From Melitaea cinxia (taxonomy: Eukaryota > Arthropoda > Insecta > Lepidoptera > Nymphalidae), in NCBI RefSeq assembly GCF_905220565.1, contig NC_059396.1, positions 9,645,206-9,709,205 on the forward strand: a stretch of DNA of 64,000 nt. Direction: 5' to 3'. The notes under the pieces are model-generated. The model had not been told where the DNA came from, ran no database searches, and saw only the letters and a list, made by a program, of their open reading frames with translations. A program made the position numbers and the translations under genes. Positions 33,946 to 45,150 of the stretch are shown in pieces (the first letter of the stretch is position 1; every line of letters starts with the position of its first letter).

Positions 33946-35480
33946 TTGGCGTCAGTAACCGCAATTATATTTTCTCTTTACAGTAAGGGCTTCTCGTGTG
34001 TCACTGGGAGAAAGCAGTGCAATATAGTCGCCGCGAATTCGACACGTGTCGCTAGTTATTTAATTAGTGTAGGGTGTCCGTGCTAGCGAGCGGTGACCAC
34101 ATGCAACGGTTACCTGCGGCTGCGCGGCCGACATAGCCGGAACGAAATGCGATAACCACCCGCTACTAGGATGGCTTACACGCTTCTCAAAATGTTTATC
34201 AGTCGTCGATAAATGTTTCTTAATTGTTTTTTTCTTGTGTAAATTTTTTATCACAAGACCAAGTGGGTGGATTCGATTAAATTATAAAAAAATATAACGT
34301 TTTTGTAACCTGGTTTTGATAAGTTTTATTCAATAAATTATCTTAAGCGAACATCCGTCTTGTATTAAATGAAAATTCGTATTGTACATTGTTTTATTTA
34401 TTATAAGAATATGAATATGATTGTGCAAGATCACACAAAGGCAATTCATTATATGTTAATTTTCACTGATGCATAATTTAAAATTAATGTTACCTCTAAC
34501 GACTTTAACATTAGTTACAAACATCTTTTGTTTTAAAAACGCAACGGTTACTGCGCACATCGTGTTAAGTAAGAGCTTAGTTAAGTCACGTTTAGTGTTA
34601 TCGGTAAGACATCTCAATATTACATAAGTTTGAAACGATTTATTTGAAACAAGGACGTAATGCTTTATTAGAAATAAGTATAATTGTTTCCCATTGTCTA
34701 GCATAATAGGCTTTCATGTCCATATTGTGTAAAGGTATAGATACGTTCGATACAATGTCGCTGGAAGTCAAAGTGTTCTAGAAAAACTAAATAAGACCTG
34801 TATTCCCTTTTAGTGTTTACAAGATTAAATGAATGATTTAAGAATTATTCTAATATATTGTAAATGTAGATTAAAACACTACTTACTAAACATTGTTTTG
34901 CTACTTACGAAGTTTTAAATTCAGCATCGTCAAGTTCGTAAACCTGTTCCCATATCACATATACCAGTTCATTGTGTTTATGCAAGTATTAAAATTTCAT
35001 ATAAAAATAGTTGGTATTAATAATTATGTTACAGACGTTTTGTTGTAGCACCAAGGATCACAAATATTGCAAGTAGGTAAGGACTAAGGATCAAATCAGT
35101 GCGGACGCGTGCCGAGACTGCGAGCTCAGGGTGAATGTCTCACTTGAGTATAGGGTTGTCAATTGTTCTTCTAAGATGTGTATAATATCTTTTTTTAAAA
35201 GATTTAAATAACTTATTTTTTTCAATTAGAAAAAAATATGTATTATCTTTTCTCAATACAAAATATATTAATATACTTTTTTTGGTCAATTTGTTAGTCA
35301 CAATATCAAATTAAAAATAAAAGGTATTTTTAAATGTTTCTTTTTTTTACGAAGCATTCATTTACTACATTTAGGTGTTGCAAAATAGTTAAAACAACAC
35401 ACACAGTAATGCGCACTAGGTACCTTCCACACCTTCCTTTACAATATACGTACAGTACGAACATCAAATATATACAATAT
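33946..35480. other. Unique DNA with two CpG islets
   Basis: Islets at 34005-34150 (GTCGCCGCGAATTCGACACG; GGCTGCGCGGCCGACATAGC) and about 35095-35150. No supported gene. Confidence 0.4.
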
Positions 35481-35764
35481 TTACAAATTAGTTATCATCA
35501 TCACTTCAGCCTATCGCATTCCACTGTTGGACATAGGTCTCCACAAGTTCGCGCCAAAAAATGGTGTGAACTCATGTGTGTTGCCCGTAGTCACCACGCT
35601 GGGCAGGCGGGTTGATGACCGCAGTGAGGCTGGCTTTGTCGCACCGAAGACACTGCTGCCCGTCTTCGGTCTGTGTATTTGAAAGCCAGCAGTTGGATGG
35701 TTATCCCGCCTAAGTCGCCTCTTACGACACCCACGGAAAGAGAGATTTTTTATTACAAATTAGT
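35481..35764 (-). repeat. SINE2 copy with 12-bp target-site duplication
   Basis: TTACAAATTAGT (35481-35492 and 35753-35764) flanks a minus-strand SINE2 whose tail reads 'ATGTCCAACAGTGGAATGCG' then 'ATAGGCTGAAGTGATGATGA'. The head is truncated at 'CCGTGGGTGTCG'. The combination of 5' truncation and duplication indicates target-primed insertion. Confidence 0.85.
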
Positions 35765-37028
35765 ATTGTGTAGTAGTTAACAACCCTACTAGTGCACCTG
35801 AGCATAAACTTTCAAACGACGCTACGTCAGTCTTTTTACAACCATTCTATATCGATATGCCAACATTATTTTGTGTTTTGACTATTAAAACGTAACTTGT
35901 TAAATTTATTTATCGCTTGTTAAATTTATATATCTACTATGACGAGACCTTAATACCTACTAACTACAGCGTTTTTAAAAGTATTGTTTTTACATCGTGT
36001 CTTTATCCATAAATCTTCTATTTTAAGTGTTCGTCTTAAAATTTTCATCAAATGTCAAGTTACGCCACACGAGAAATATTTTAAAAGCCGACAAAGGAAA
36101 TATGAACCGGCACTCTTTTGATATATACATAATGAGTATTGAAAGTATGCTAAACATTTTAATGATATGTTCTAACATTTAACTATTGTTTTTTATTACT
36201 TAGTATGAACTGCTGACGTAATTAATAACACATATTTATTCATTTTTATAAATCAGTCTGAAGTACATATTTTAATTAATTAGTTCGTTTTATGTGCGGT
36301 GCCTACTAAAGGCTATGTTTAAGTAGATACCTATTCCAAAGATCGTCTGGTATTTATTCTTCTGAATCTATTAGCTATAAATACAAGTTGGTTCTTCTTT
36401 GTTTCTGTTCGGAGAATCGAAAAAAGAATGCGGACTGTAATGTGTCTAAAAAATTAACGGCAAATCTATACATATCTATATTTGTTTTAATTTATAATTA
36501 CTAAACGAAATGTTTGTACATTGAAACATTTAAATTACATAAAAAATCGTTATAAATCATTCATCTTATGTAAGTCAAAGAAATAATTTACAAATAATGT
36601 TAATAAGAATGATGCCATTGATAAATTTCCGAAGTATCTTAATAAAATATATAAGAAATTATGCAAATGAAGTGAATTACAGTACATTTGCAAACAGATC
36701 GTGCATCAATAGTCAAGCGGCTTCAGGGCATGATCATCAGCCGCGAGCGTCCGCGCACGATCCGCGAAAGCCTCCGGCGCGTGACACAATGTGTAATATC
36801 AACCAGAAAATGTCAAAAATTATAACTCAAAACACTTGCATGTGCTTTAAAATGGCGATAGGTAGAAGACGTTGAAATATCCAACGAGTATAAATCCTAG
36901 CTCATACGACTGAATCTTAAAAGGCTAATTAGCCTTTATTATATATATTTCGCCTGTATTTATATTTCGTAATAAAATCGGAGCGGACAACAAACACTAA
37001 GCTCTAATACTCGTACTTCTTCTTACTA
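35765..37028. other. Unique AT-rich DNA with a CpG islet
   Basis: Islet at 36715-36785 (GCCGCGAGCGTCCGCGCACG). Nothing else supported. Confidence 0.4.
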
Positions 37029-37420
37029 TAATAATAATAATAATCATCATTTATTCATACTCACAACCATACATCGATATACAGAAAACTTAAAGACAAA
37101 AAACAAAAATCACAACACAACAACTGTATTAAAATATTAGATAGTATTACAAAATAATTATATTGAAAACAATGAACATAAAATAAAACTAAAATAAAAT
37201 ACAAAAAATTTAAAAATAATAATAATAGGTAACTACCCATATAAAAACAACAATTATAATTTAATAAATAAATAAATAAAATGAATAAAAAAAAAAAGAA
37301 AGAAAGCGGCAATCTGCATAGCGATGCATTGATGGGAGCATTGAAATGGATGACGCTCGGCATTTGTTGGAGGATCAAGATTCTCCAACGCCGGTTTTCA
37401 GCGTCACCCATAATTAAGGA
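37029..37420 (-). mobile_element. LINE 3' end with (ATT)n tail, minus strand
   Basis: Read on the minus strand it has 'GGGTGACGCTGAAAACCGGC' and 'TTGGAGAATCTTGATCCTCC', then an AT-rich UTR and a terminal run of ATT triplets (plus-strand 37029-37043). This has the form of a LINE 3' UTR, but no RT coding remains, so the family is unresolved. The 116-codon frame here is T-rich tail translation, not a protein. Confidence 0.45.
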
Positions 37421-37632
37421 GATAGACGGAAAGCAGTTCTTATATAAAACATATTAATATAACTTTAATAATAATAAATTTTGAAAATTGGTACAAAATA
37501 CTAAAATTATATATACATATGATAAAGCAAAACAATTAAATACGTTTTTACTTTAAAAAAAATAATAATAAATAAAAATGAATATATGTATTAATTTTTG
37601 TTATATAATGAAACATAAAATAACTGCGTAAC

Positions 37633-37983
37633 AATGACACTTCTGTGCTGTGTGGCTACGGCACTAAAGAATTTAGCCACCCCCTCTCTTCCCGTGGGTG
37701 TCGTAAGAGGCGACTAAGGGATAACAAGGTTCCACAACCACCTTGGAACTTAAGAAGCCGACCGATGGCGGGATAACCATCCAACTGCTGGCTTTGAAAT
37801 ACACAGGCCGAAGACGGGCAGCAGCGTCTTCGGTGCGACAAAGCCAGTACTGCGGTACCAACCCGCCTGCCCAGCGTGGTGACTATGGGCAAAACACATG
37901 AGTTCACGTTATTTTTGGCGTCAACTTGTGGAGGCCTATGTCCAGCAGTGGACTGTATAGGCTGTAATGATGAATGACACTTC
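37633..37983 (+). repeat. SINE2, full-length copy with 11-bp target-site duplication
   Basis: AATGACACTTC flanks it (37633-37643 and 37973-37983), fixing the element at 37644-37972, 329 bp. It starts TGTGCTGTGTGGCTACGGCA, carries 'GTCGTAAGAGGCGACTAAGG', 'CCGACCGATGGCGGGATAAC' and 'CACAGGCCGAAGACGGGCAG', and ends 'GGCCTATGTCCAGCAGTGGA' ... 'ATAGGCTGTAATGATG'. That final block is shared with the RTE fragments in this window, so I infer RTE-driven mobilisation. No coding capacity. An internal pol III promoter is not obvious. Confidence 0.85.
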
Positions 37984-38220
37984 CAGTTACGCATATTACT
38001 GTTAACTTGTTTATTTTAATGCTACCCTATATATTGTTAATTTCTTGTCTCCACTATGAATTGTTTATATATATTATTGTATTGCGATGTACCCAACATA
38101 TAAATTTTTGTTTAATTTTAGCGTTTATATTTTCTCATGTAAGTGAATTGTATTATTTTGAGAAATAAATGATTTTTTTTACCCTTATATTAAAAAACAC
38201 ATAAAAGTAATAAAAAATTA

Positions 38221-38618
38221 TGTGTTGTCATGGGACACCAGGTAGGAACGAAGTTCCTTCGGATAGTATAGAAGCAACACAATTTGAAAAAAAAAATGTT
38301 GAATTTTATATATATTTTCTAGTGCTTGATTTTTTTTTAATTTTGTTGATTGGTTTTTATTAAGTACGTAAAAGTATTTAGGAAATTTAGTATTTTAGAA
38401 AATAACAAATTCCGTAAAATAAAATAAATCAAACAAAATAATAATAATAATTCAAACTATTAAGTGAAATAAAAAAACATGTGTCTCTATTTATTTTTGT
38501 CGACAGTATAAAATTACATAAATAATTTTAAAAAAAGTTTACTAGTAATATTTTAGTTTTACAAACGTCATATTATACAGTCGTGTGACTGATATTACGT
38601 CACTTCCGTTATATATTT
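38221..38618 (+). repeat. Family B repeat
   Basis: It contains the imperfect palindrome GGAACGAAGTTCC (near 38243). The 38440-38618 part matches 45231-45410 in reverse orientation (for example AGTTTTACAAACGTCATATT and CTGATATTACGTCACTTCCG). It ends abruptly where a SINE2 copy begins. Confidence 0.65.
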
Positions 38619-38898
38619 TTAGTCGTAAGAGGCGACTAAGGGATAACAAGGTTCCACAACCATCTTGGAACTTAAGAAGCCGACCGATGGCGGGATAACC
38701 ATCCAACTGCTGGCTTTGAAATACACAGGCCGAAGACGGGCAGCAGCGTCTTTGGTGCGACAAAGCCAGTACTGCGGTCACCAACCCGCCTGCCCAGCGT
38801 GGTGACTATGGGCAAAACACATGAGTTCACGTTATTTTTGACGTAAACTTGTGGAGGCCTATGTCCAGCAGTGGACTGTATAGGCTGTAATGATGATT
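38619..38898 (+). repeat. SINE2 copy, 5'-truncated
   Basis: It starts at 'GTCGTAAGAGGCGACTAAGG' and is very similar to the copy 1 kb upstream through to 'TAGGCTGTAATGATGATTC'. It joins family B directly at its 5' end. No clear duplication is seen. Confidence 0.8.
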
Positions 38899-39599
38899 CT
38901 GTAACAACGTGTAATCTTACGACGCATATTTGAATGTTGTTGTTATTATGTTAATAACCATGCTATATAAGCTAGCTTCACACTATAAAAAACACGCAAT
39001 TTAAGTAACTAAGCCGATAAACATAATTAAATGAATATAAGTAGACAAGACAATTTTAAAGCAGCGCCATCTATGAGATTCTTTGTAGATATGAAATGTA
39101 AAGACGAAACGGGTAAATGAATATTATTTTAAAAGGTATAATCATAGGTATTTTTGGTGCTGTCTAGCGTTCACGCAGACGACGTTGCGGGCAGCAGCTA
39201 TTATCTAATATATGTGCACACATTCAACAAAATCTATTAACAAAGGATTACAAATCCAAATATTCGACATTATTTCTTCGAAGGCCCGAGCGCTTAACCT
39301 CGTTATTAGAGTTATATTTTATAGTGAAAGTTTTTGGAACAGAAAATTCTAAATGATTTCACGGTGACCTTTTCTATTGTTTACGTTCTGAACAAAGGAG
39401 ATCGATACAGATACATTCTAATAAAAATAATAGTTATTTAGTTCAAACTATTATCTTTCCAGTTTAAGATAAACCAGGAGTTGGAAAACAAATCTATACC
39501 AGATGGTCGTTAGTTAGAATCTCGTGATTTTTTCATGAGCTTTTGTTTTTAAAATTCCGTCGTGATTTCGAAAAAAAAATTGTAAAAGCTCATCCACCG
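38899..39599. other. Unique AT-rich DNA with a family D scrap
   Basis: 'GCAGACGACGTTGCGGGCAG' (about 39175-39200) is the reverse of the family D opening. Otherwise nothing is recognised. Confidence 0.4.
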
Positions 39600-40135
39600 A
39601 CGTGGTGACTATGGGCAAAACCCTCTCATGTGTTCGAAACAGAAGTTTCAACCCTCAGTTCCTGGCAGCCCCACCATTTTCGGCTACGGCAGCGGTCACG
39701 GTAACGGTGAGGAGGAGGGTTCTAGGAATCACCGGGTTACTGGAGCTGCCACCCAACAGTATACCTGGCAACTGGCTAAACGGCTGAACTATCACCTCAC
39801 CGAACTTGGAGTAGAACTAGCTCACATCAAATGGAGCGTACTAGAGTTTCCTGGACTCGACGAGTTGGTCGCGGTATAAATTTGGAAAAAACGAAATTTA
39901 CGTTTAAGAACTAAGTCATACCGAGACCAATGTTGGTCGATTACGTTTCTCGAAGTTGTTCAGAATTATGTCTACATAGCCATCATACCATTCAATCCAC
40001 AAGGCTTGAAGACAAACGTCATCGAGCAATGCGTTCTGCCTGTGCTAACATACGGTGCCAAAACTTAGACACTGATTAAAGGATTGATCTACAAGTTGAA
40101 AGTCGCTCAACGTGCTACTATGAAATTCCAGTCGT
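39600..40135 (+). pseudogene. RTE remnant with endonuclease start joined to RT thumb
   Basis: The first part (39770-39850) decodes in one frame to 'LTELGVELAHIKWSVLEF', the opening of an RTE apurinic-type endonuclease. The second part (39920-40135) decodes to 'FEVVQNYVYI', 'VIEQCVLPVLTYGAKT', a stop, and 'GLIYKLKVAQRATMKF', the thumb region. The RT catalytic core between them is gone, so a large internal deletion is required. Stops are present in both parts. Non-functional. Confidence 0.6.
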
Positions 40136-40235
40136 GTGTCGAAGCTAATACAGGAGGGCTTATACAATGTAATATAAAAATAAGCAAATTAAAAAATTAT
40201 GTTTATACTTTAAAACCTATAATATATGTACAAAA

Positions 40236-40696
40236 AAAAAAAACCGACTTCAAAAAGGAAACTAAAAAGTGAAAAATAAATTTACTTAGTACAAAGTAAT
40301 TCGTATTTTGATGTAGTTAATCAGAAATGATTAAATAAATATTTTATAATTTTGAAGTCGGTGCCAAGTAAAACCATAACTACTCTAGTATCTACTCATA
40401 ATTTGTATTCAGTTTTCTTTCATAATTTGTTTCATTGACTATTAGGTTGAATACTGTTATTATTCTGTTATTGTTTTGACATATCTAATAATATTTTTTG
40501 TACTTGTTTGTTGTGTGTGTGCTGTTTGTATTTGTTATTGTAGCCAGGTTGTTGTAGCATTTACTTGGCACCAACTTCAAAATTATAAAATATTTATTTA
40601 ATCATTTCTGATTAACTACATCAAAATACGAATTACTTTGTACTAAGTAAATTTATTTTTCACTTTTTAGTTTCCTTTTTGAAGTCGGTTTTTTTT
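40236..40696. repeat. Foldback element with 137-bp inverted arms
   Basis: 40236-40372 and 40560-40696 are reverse complements with a single mismatch (GAAGTCGGTGCC versus GAAGTTGGTGCC) by my hand alignment. Each arm starts AAAAAAAACCGACTTCAAAA and ends GGTGCCAAGTAAA. A 187-bp spacer separates them. The arm ends share the 'ACCGACTTC' block with family A. No coding frame. It has the form of a foldback MITE. The near identity of the arms argues for recent origin or gene conversion. Confidence 0.85.
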
Positions 40697-40827
40697 GTTA
40701 AAAATTATTTTATTTTACAATTTTTAGTGATGGGTAGACCTAACAAGGATGCTTTTTCTCTTATGTCGGGAGTTCGGAAACATACACAATACACAAGCAC
40801 AAACACCCAGATCATGACAAACATCTA

Positions 40828-41110
40828 TATGGCCAATACAAATGTCTGTCGTGCGCGGGGATTGAACCCACTAACGCCAGCGCAACAGCCGGCGCTGTGA
40901 CCGCTGCGCTAACGCGTCGACATACTATGAGTAAAGTTCGCTATCAGGTGTACGTAATAACAACCGGTACTGACAGCCTAGCGTGTTCTCCGAGGCTAGG
41001 TTGGGAGAACCACAAGGATTAACAACTAGACCAAAAATAAATATTTATATAAACATAAATATCCACTCCGAGCTGGAATAGAACCCGCGACCGCCGACAC
41101 GGCACATGCA
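40828..41110 (-). repeat. SINE1 mosaic: two heads and one body
   Basis: 40828-40920 is a SINE1 head (TTAGCGCAGCGGTCACAGCG; B box GGGTTCAATCCCC). 40921-41024 is the SINE1 body (CGAGGCTAGGTTGG; TATCAGGTGTAC). 41025-41110 is a second, different head with GGGTTCTATTCC. The order on the minus strand is head, body, head, so at least two insertions or a rearrangement are involved. Confidence 0.6.
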
Positions 41111-41137
41111 CCATTATATCAAAGCGGTCGTCAAACA

Positions 41138-41690
41138 GCAAAAGGTAACTGCTGTAAATTGTTGAGAAATTCCCTCGAGTGTTTATGGGCTCTATCATCA
41201 AACCTGGTCCTGCGAGACAGATGATCACACCGCAGGTAATTGCTATAAATCGTTGAAAAGTTCCCTCGACTATCTTTCGTCTCCATCATCAGACTTTAAT
41301 GGCACTTGTAACTCATATAGGTGCAAAGTTCTCATCAATAGAAACGAATTAAGTTCAAACAGCAGGTAATTGCTATAAGTCGTCGAAGAGTACCCTCGAC
41401 TATCTTTCGTCTCCATCATCAGACTGAAATGGCACTTATAACTCATATATATGCAAAGTTCTCATCATTAGAAACGAATTAAGTTCAAAAAGCAGGTAAT
41501 TGCTATAAGTCGTTGAAGAGTTCCCTCGACTATCTTTCGTCTCCATCATCAGACTGAAATGGTACTTATAACTCATATATATGCAAAGTTCTCATCATTA
41601 GAAACGAATTAAGTTCAAACAGCAGGTAATTGCTATAAGTCGTTGAAGAGTTCCCTCGACTATCTTTCTTCTCCATCATCAGATCGACTC
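41138..41690 (+). repeat. 130-bp tandem array, about 3.5 units plus one degenerate unit
   Basis: 'GCAGGTAATTGCTATAA' recurs at 41232, 41362, 41492 and 41622, exactly 130 bp apart, with only a few substitutions between units. A shorter, diverged unit precedes them (from 41138). Each unit contains 'CCCTCGACTATCTTTCGTCT' and 'CCATCATCAGACTGAAATGG', similar to the module 2 text of family A (CCCTCGATTTCTCTGGGATC, CCATCATCAGATC). The array directly adjoins a family A copy, so I infer expansion of that module. Confidence 0.9.
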
Positions 41691-41739
41691 CAGACCTTTA
41701 TTAAATAGTAGTGCTTTATAGTACTTAATGAAAACATGA

Positions 41740-41985
41740 TTAAATTTACTAGTCACCCTTACGATTTTTGAAAGTTTCCCTCGATTTCTCTGGGATCCCA
41801 TCATCAGATCCTGGTTTCCTTATCATGGTACCAAACTATGAATATTTCCTTTCCAACAAAAAAAGAATTATCAAAATCGGTTCATAAACGAAGAAGTTAT
41901 CTCCGAACATACATAAAAAAAAAAATATATATATATACGGTCGAATTGAGTAACCTCCTCCTTTTTTTGAAGTCGGTTAAAAAGA
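41740..41985 (-). repeat. Family A copy, 5' part, minus strand
   Basis: 'GAAAGTTTCCCTCGATTTCT', 'TTATCATGGTACCAAACTAT' and, at the right end, 'CTCCTTTTTTTGAAGTCGGT' mark family A in reverse. A TA run near 41925 replaces part of the usual sequence. Confidence 0.75.
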
Positions 41986-42463
41986 TAAGTGTATTTTTTA
42001 TTTATTTATATATTATATACAAAAATGATGTAATTGTTGCAATACCTACATATTATGACGAGAGTCGATAGTCAGGAAGACAAAAAGTTAGTACAATATT
42101 TATGGTGAAACTTAATTACTATTTTATCCATACGTCCGTCTAAAGTGTCTGAACGTAATTACCAAAAGTCAAAATGGTCCGCCCACTGGTTCTCTCACGT
42201 GCCTGAGGTCTCCAACAACCTGCTCGAAAGAAAATTACATCTTCGTTCTTTGTGTTGCTATTGAACTATTATTTTTATTATAGGGTCGTAATGGCTTATT
42301 TTGTCGATAGTCATAAACGTTTAAATACTGGGAAGTCAAGGGAAAGTACACATGGATGACTTACTTTGTTATTTAATGACTTTATTTAATTTTAGTTTGT
42401 TGAAAAAGATTTAAATCTAAATCACTGACATTTTAAATATCACATTTTGTTTAGTTTATTTTT
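41986..42463. other. AT-rich unique DNA
   Basis: Nothing recognisable. Confidence 0.35.
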
Positions 42464-42690
42464 TGACTAGCTGTGTCCGCGTCTTCGTTCGCGTGGGATT
42501 GAACAAAAAAGTTATTGTTCAGTTCGTAGAGTCACAAAATTAATACATTTTGTAAACAAAAGTAGCCTAAGTTACTCCTTATTACATCAGCTATCTGCCA
42601 GTGAAAGTCCCGTCAAAATCGGTACAGCCGTTTCAGAGATTAGCCGGAACAAATAGATAGACAGACAGACAAAAACTAAAAAAAATGTTT
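42464..42690 (+). repeat. Family D repeat
   Basis: 'GACTAGCTGTGTCCGCGTCT' opens it, 'GTAGCCTAAGTTACTCCTTA', 'CCAGTGAAAGTCCCGTCAAA' and 'CCGTTTCAGAGATTAGCCGG' follow, and a (GACA)n run ends it. It is a common insect repeat of unresolved class. Confidence 0.65.
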
Positions 42691-43030
42691 GTTTGGTATA
42701 TGTACTATGGTTGGTTTGGTATATGTAAAATTCGTATACAAAATCAATATTTTCCTATGGACTACACTGTAAATCCTGCTCTTTGGTGCACTGTAAAAGT
42801 ATATAAAATTCCCACTCAAAGACAGAAACTTTTTCTATACTACAGTTTACAAATATCACTATACCTACTCATATATCTCTCAGAATTTTTTCTTAAATAT
42901 ACTGGCTTCATATTGTCCTTCACACTGAGAATAAGATGATCTTTTGTCTCATCCCTTAAACGTCTTATAAGCAGATCTCATATCCGTGATTCGTATCTAA
43001 GGTAAAGAATTTGAACATGATCCTAATAAC

Positions 43031-43350
43031 ATTGGCGCAACGGTCACAGGATTGGTTTGTTGGTTGATGTGGTTGCTGTTGCGCTGGCGGTTAAGAGTTC
43101 GATCCCAGCACATGACAAACATTTTTATTGGCCATGCAGATGTTTGCTGAGGTCTAGGTGTGTGCGCTGTCCTTGCGGGTCTGCCCACCGTGCTTCGGAG
43201 ACATCGGGACATTAAGCTGTCAGTCTCGGTTGTTTTCATGTACACCTGATAGCGATCGTTACTCATAGTAGGGAATATATCCGCCAACCCGCATTGGAGC
43301 AGCGTGGTGGATTAAGAGAGTGGGATATTACAGGCTGAAGCGATAATAAT
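43031..43350 (+). repeat. SINE1 copy, plus strand, near full length
   Basis: A box TGGCGCAACGGT (43033-43044), B box AGTTCGATCC (43096-43105), body 'GCTGTCAGTCTCGGTTG' and 'TACACCTGATAGCGATCGTT', then 'GATATTACAGGCTGAAGCGA' and a TAA-rich tail. The 'GGCCTATGCCCAGC' block is deleted in this copy. The pol III boxes in the right order support tRNA origin. Confidence 0.8.
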
Positions 43351-45150
43351 ATTAACACTTGCTATAATTAAGACCACAACAAAATAATTTATAGAAAATA
43401 GACATAATTTATTTATAATACAATATACACTTATCTGATATTGATTCGTGTGCACATCGTTAAAATACACTTAATTTATTATTATTTCTTTAACATAATC
43501 TTCCATTAATTAAAGTAACTATTAAATCGGATAATAAAGACAGATACAAAATAATCTTCAGACAGTAAAAATATTCTAATCGCTTTAAAATAGCAGTGTT
43601 TATTATCAATCTCTGTTCAAAGCAACAAAAGAAATTAAATTAACTTGGAACCGCACGAGACGACAACTTTATTATTTATTGACGCGATAAAGTCTTTAAT
43701 ATGTAATAACTTTATCCGGACAGCATTTCTGACGGTAGAGTAATAAAATTGACTTAGCTAATGCTTTACAATTTGTCTACTCTACGAAGAAACGATTTAT
43801 TATTATTTTACAAAACTTAGATATAGGTAATGATTAAAAGGAACGAAATAGTGAACAATTTTCATAACAAGTGAAACAATAAAGACCAACTAATGGTATC
43901 CTAAATACATCGTCCATTTAGTTTTTAGATCAGAACTTAAAACATCACGACATTGTCTCGGTGCTGGAGCGAGATCGTATCATCATATCGGGCATTGAGT
44001 GGTGCGGAGGGCCGTGACGGACACGCCGCCGCCGCGCGCCGCCAGACGGCAGTGGCGTATGCGTCGACGGTCTCGCGACCGCGTCGGCTTTCGGCGACAA
44101 GTGAGCGACTGAGCGCAATCATTAATTGAATCAATAGCTAGTCACTGCCGTACGATGACCAACAAACTACCTTACGGTATCGCTTTCGATTGATGAAATT
44201 TTGATTTCTTTCACTTATCGCGCGAACAGATTTGAAAAAATCTCTGATGTGTACGATAAAGAAATGACATGACTTTATAATTTACAATACAATTATTCCA
44301 CAGTACAGACTTTAAAAGCTTTCTTTAAATCATTTTCTCGCGATATACCTACTTACTGTTCAAAAGCATTAGCTTTTGAACGCATTTGAAAAGCATTCGA
44401 TTTTACTGTAGTCTGTGAGCTAATACATCTATAAAAATGTAGGTATTAGGTATTTAAAATAAAAACGGAAAATTTGTTCAATAAAAAGGAACAAATCACT
44501 TTCTTTACTTGTATATTTAAATGCCTTGTGATCTTTAAAATATCTTTAAATATACCTAGTGTTCGAGAATTACTATATATGTATATCTCGAGATAATTAT
44601 TACCGACCGACAAATCTTCACTTAGGGAACCGTTACTCGTGATTTGTTGCAGCGAAAACATTCATTTATTCATTTGCATACAATGGTTTGGTGCCAAAAA
44701 TATTGGAGTGTAAACGCTTACAAAGAAGGCATATGAAAGTTCTTTACCTATAGATTCTTCATAGGTTGTATCAAAGACGAGAATTAGTTGGGCTATTAGA
44801 TTATATTGTAAGGTAAGTATCACATATTATGTTTTTAAAAACGACGACAATGTCAATATTTTACTGAAATATTAAAATACAATAATACATGTATTTAGAA
44901 AAGATTAATTACATATCAAACAATTTAAAATTTAAGAGCATTTAATCTGTCAGAGAAATTAAAAATTTCCTTCTAATTAATTATATTTATGTAGTTACGG
45001 AACACTGGTATTAACTCGCTGAATCTTTATTTTAATAATCTTTTACTTGAAATAGTCTGTAAAAGTCCAATTACATAGAATTTGTTCTATATATGAAAGA
45101 TTGGAACCAAGTCCGCAACTCTGATCCATCCACTAAAAGTTGAAGAATAA
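43351..45150. other. Unique DNA
   Basis: It holds the CpG block listed separately and a perfect 10-bp hairpin GTTCAAAAGC/GCTTTTGAAC with loop ATTA (44358-44381). No supported gene. Confidence 0.4.
43950..44125. promoter_or_regulatory. Strong CpG-rich islet
   Basis: Among the most GC-rich single-copy sequence in the window (GACACGCCGCCGCCGCGCGC; GTCTCGCGACCGCGTCGGCT), about 170 bp long and sharply bounded by AT-rich DNA. A short minus-strand frame is open through it, but arginine- and alanine-rich translation is what composition alone would give. A CpG-type promoter or regulatory element is inferred. Confidence 0.3.

Noticed and set aside
37061..37411. 116-codon minus-strand frame with a Phe/Leu-rich end
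   Set aside because: Most of it is the AT-rich 3' UTR of a LINE; it ends in its ATT tail.
41138..41690. Regular repeats that might suggest a CRISPR array
   Set aside because: The entire 130-bp unit is repeated, with no unique spacers, and the setting is an insect genome.
43031..43110. tRNA gene (A and B boxes present)
   Set aside because: It cannot fold as a full tRNA from the visible stems, and it is joined to a SINE body repeated elsewhere in the window.
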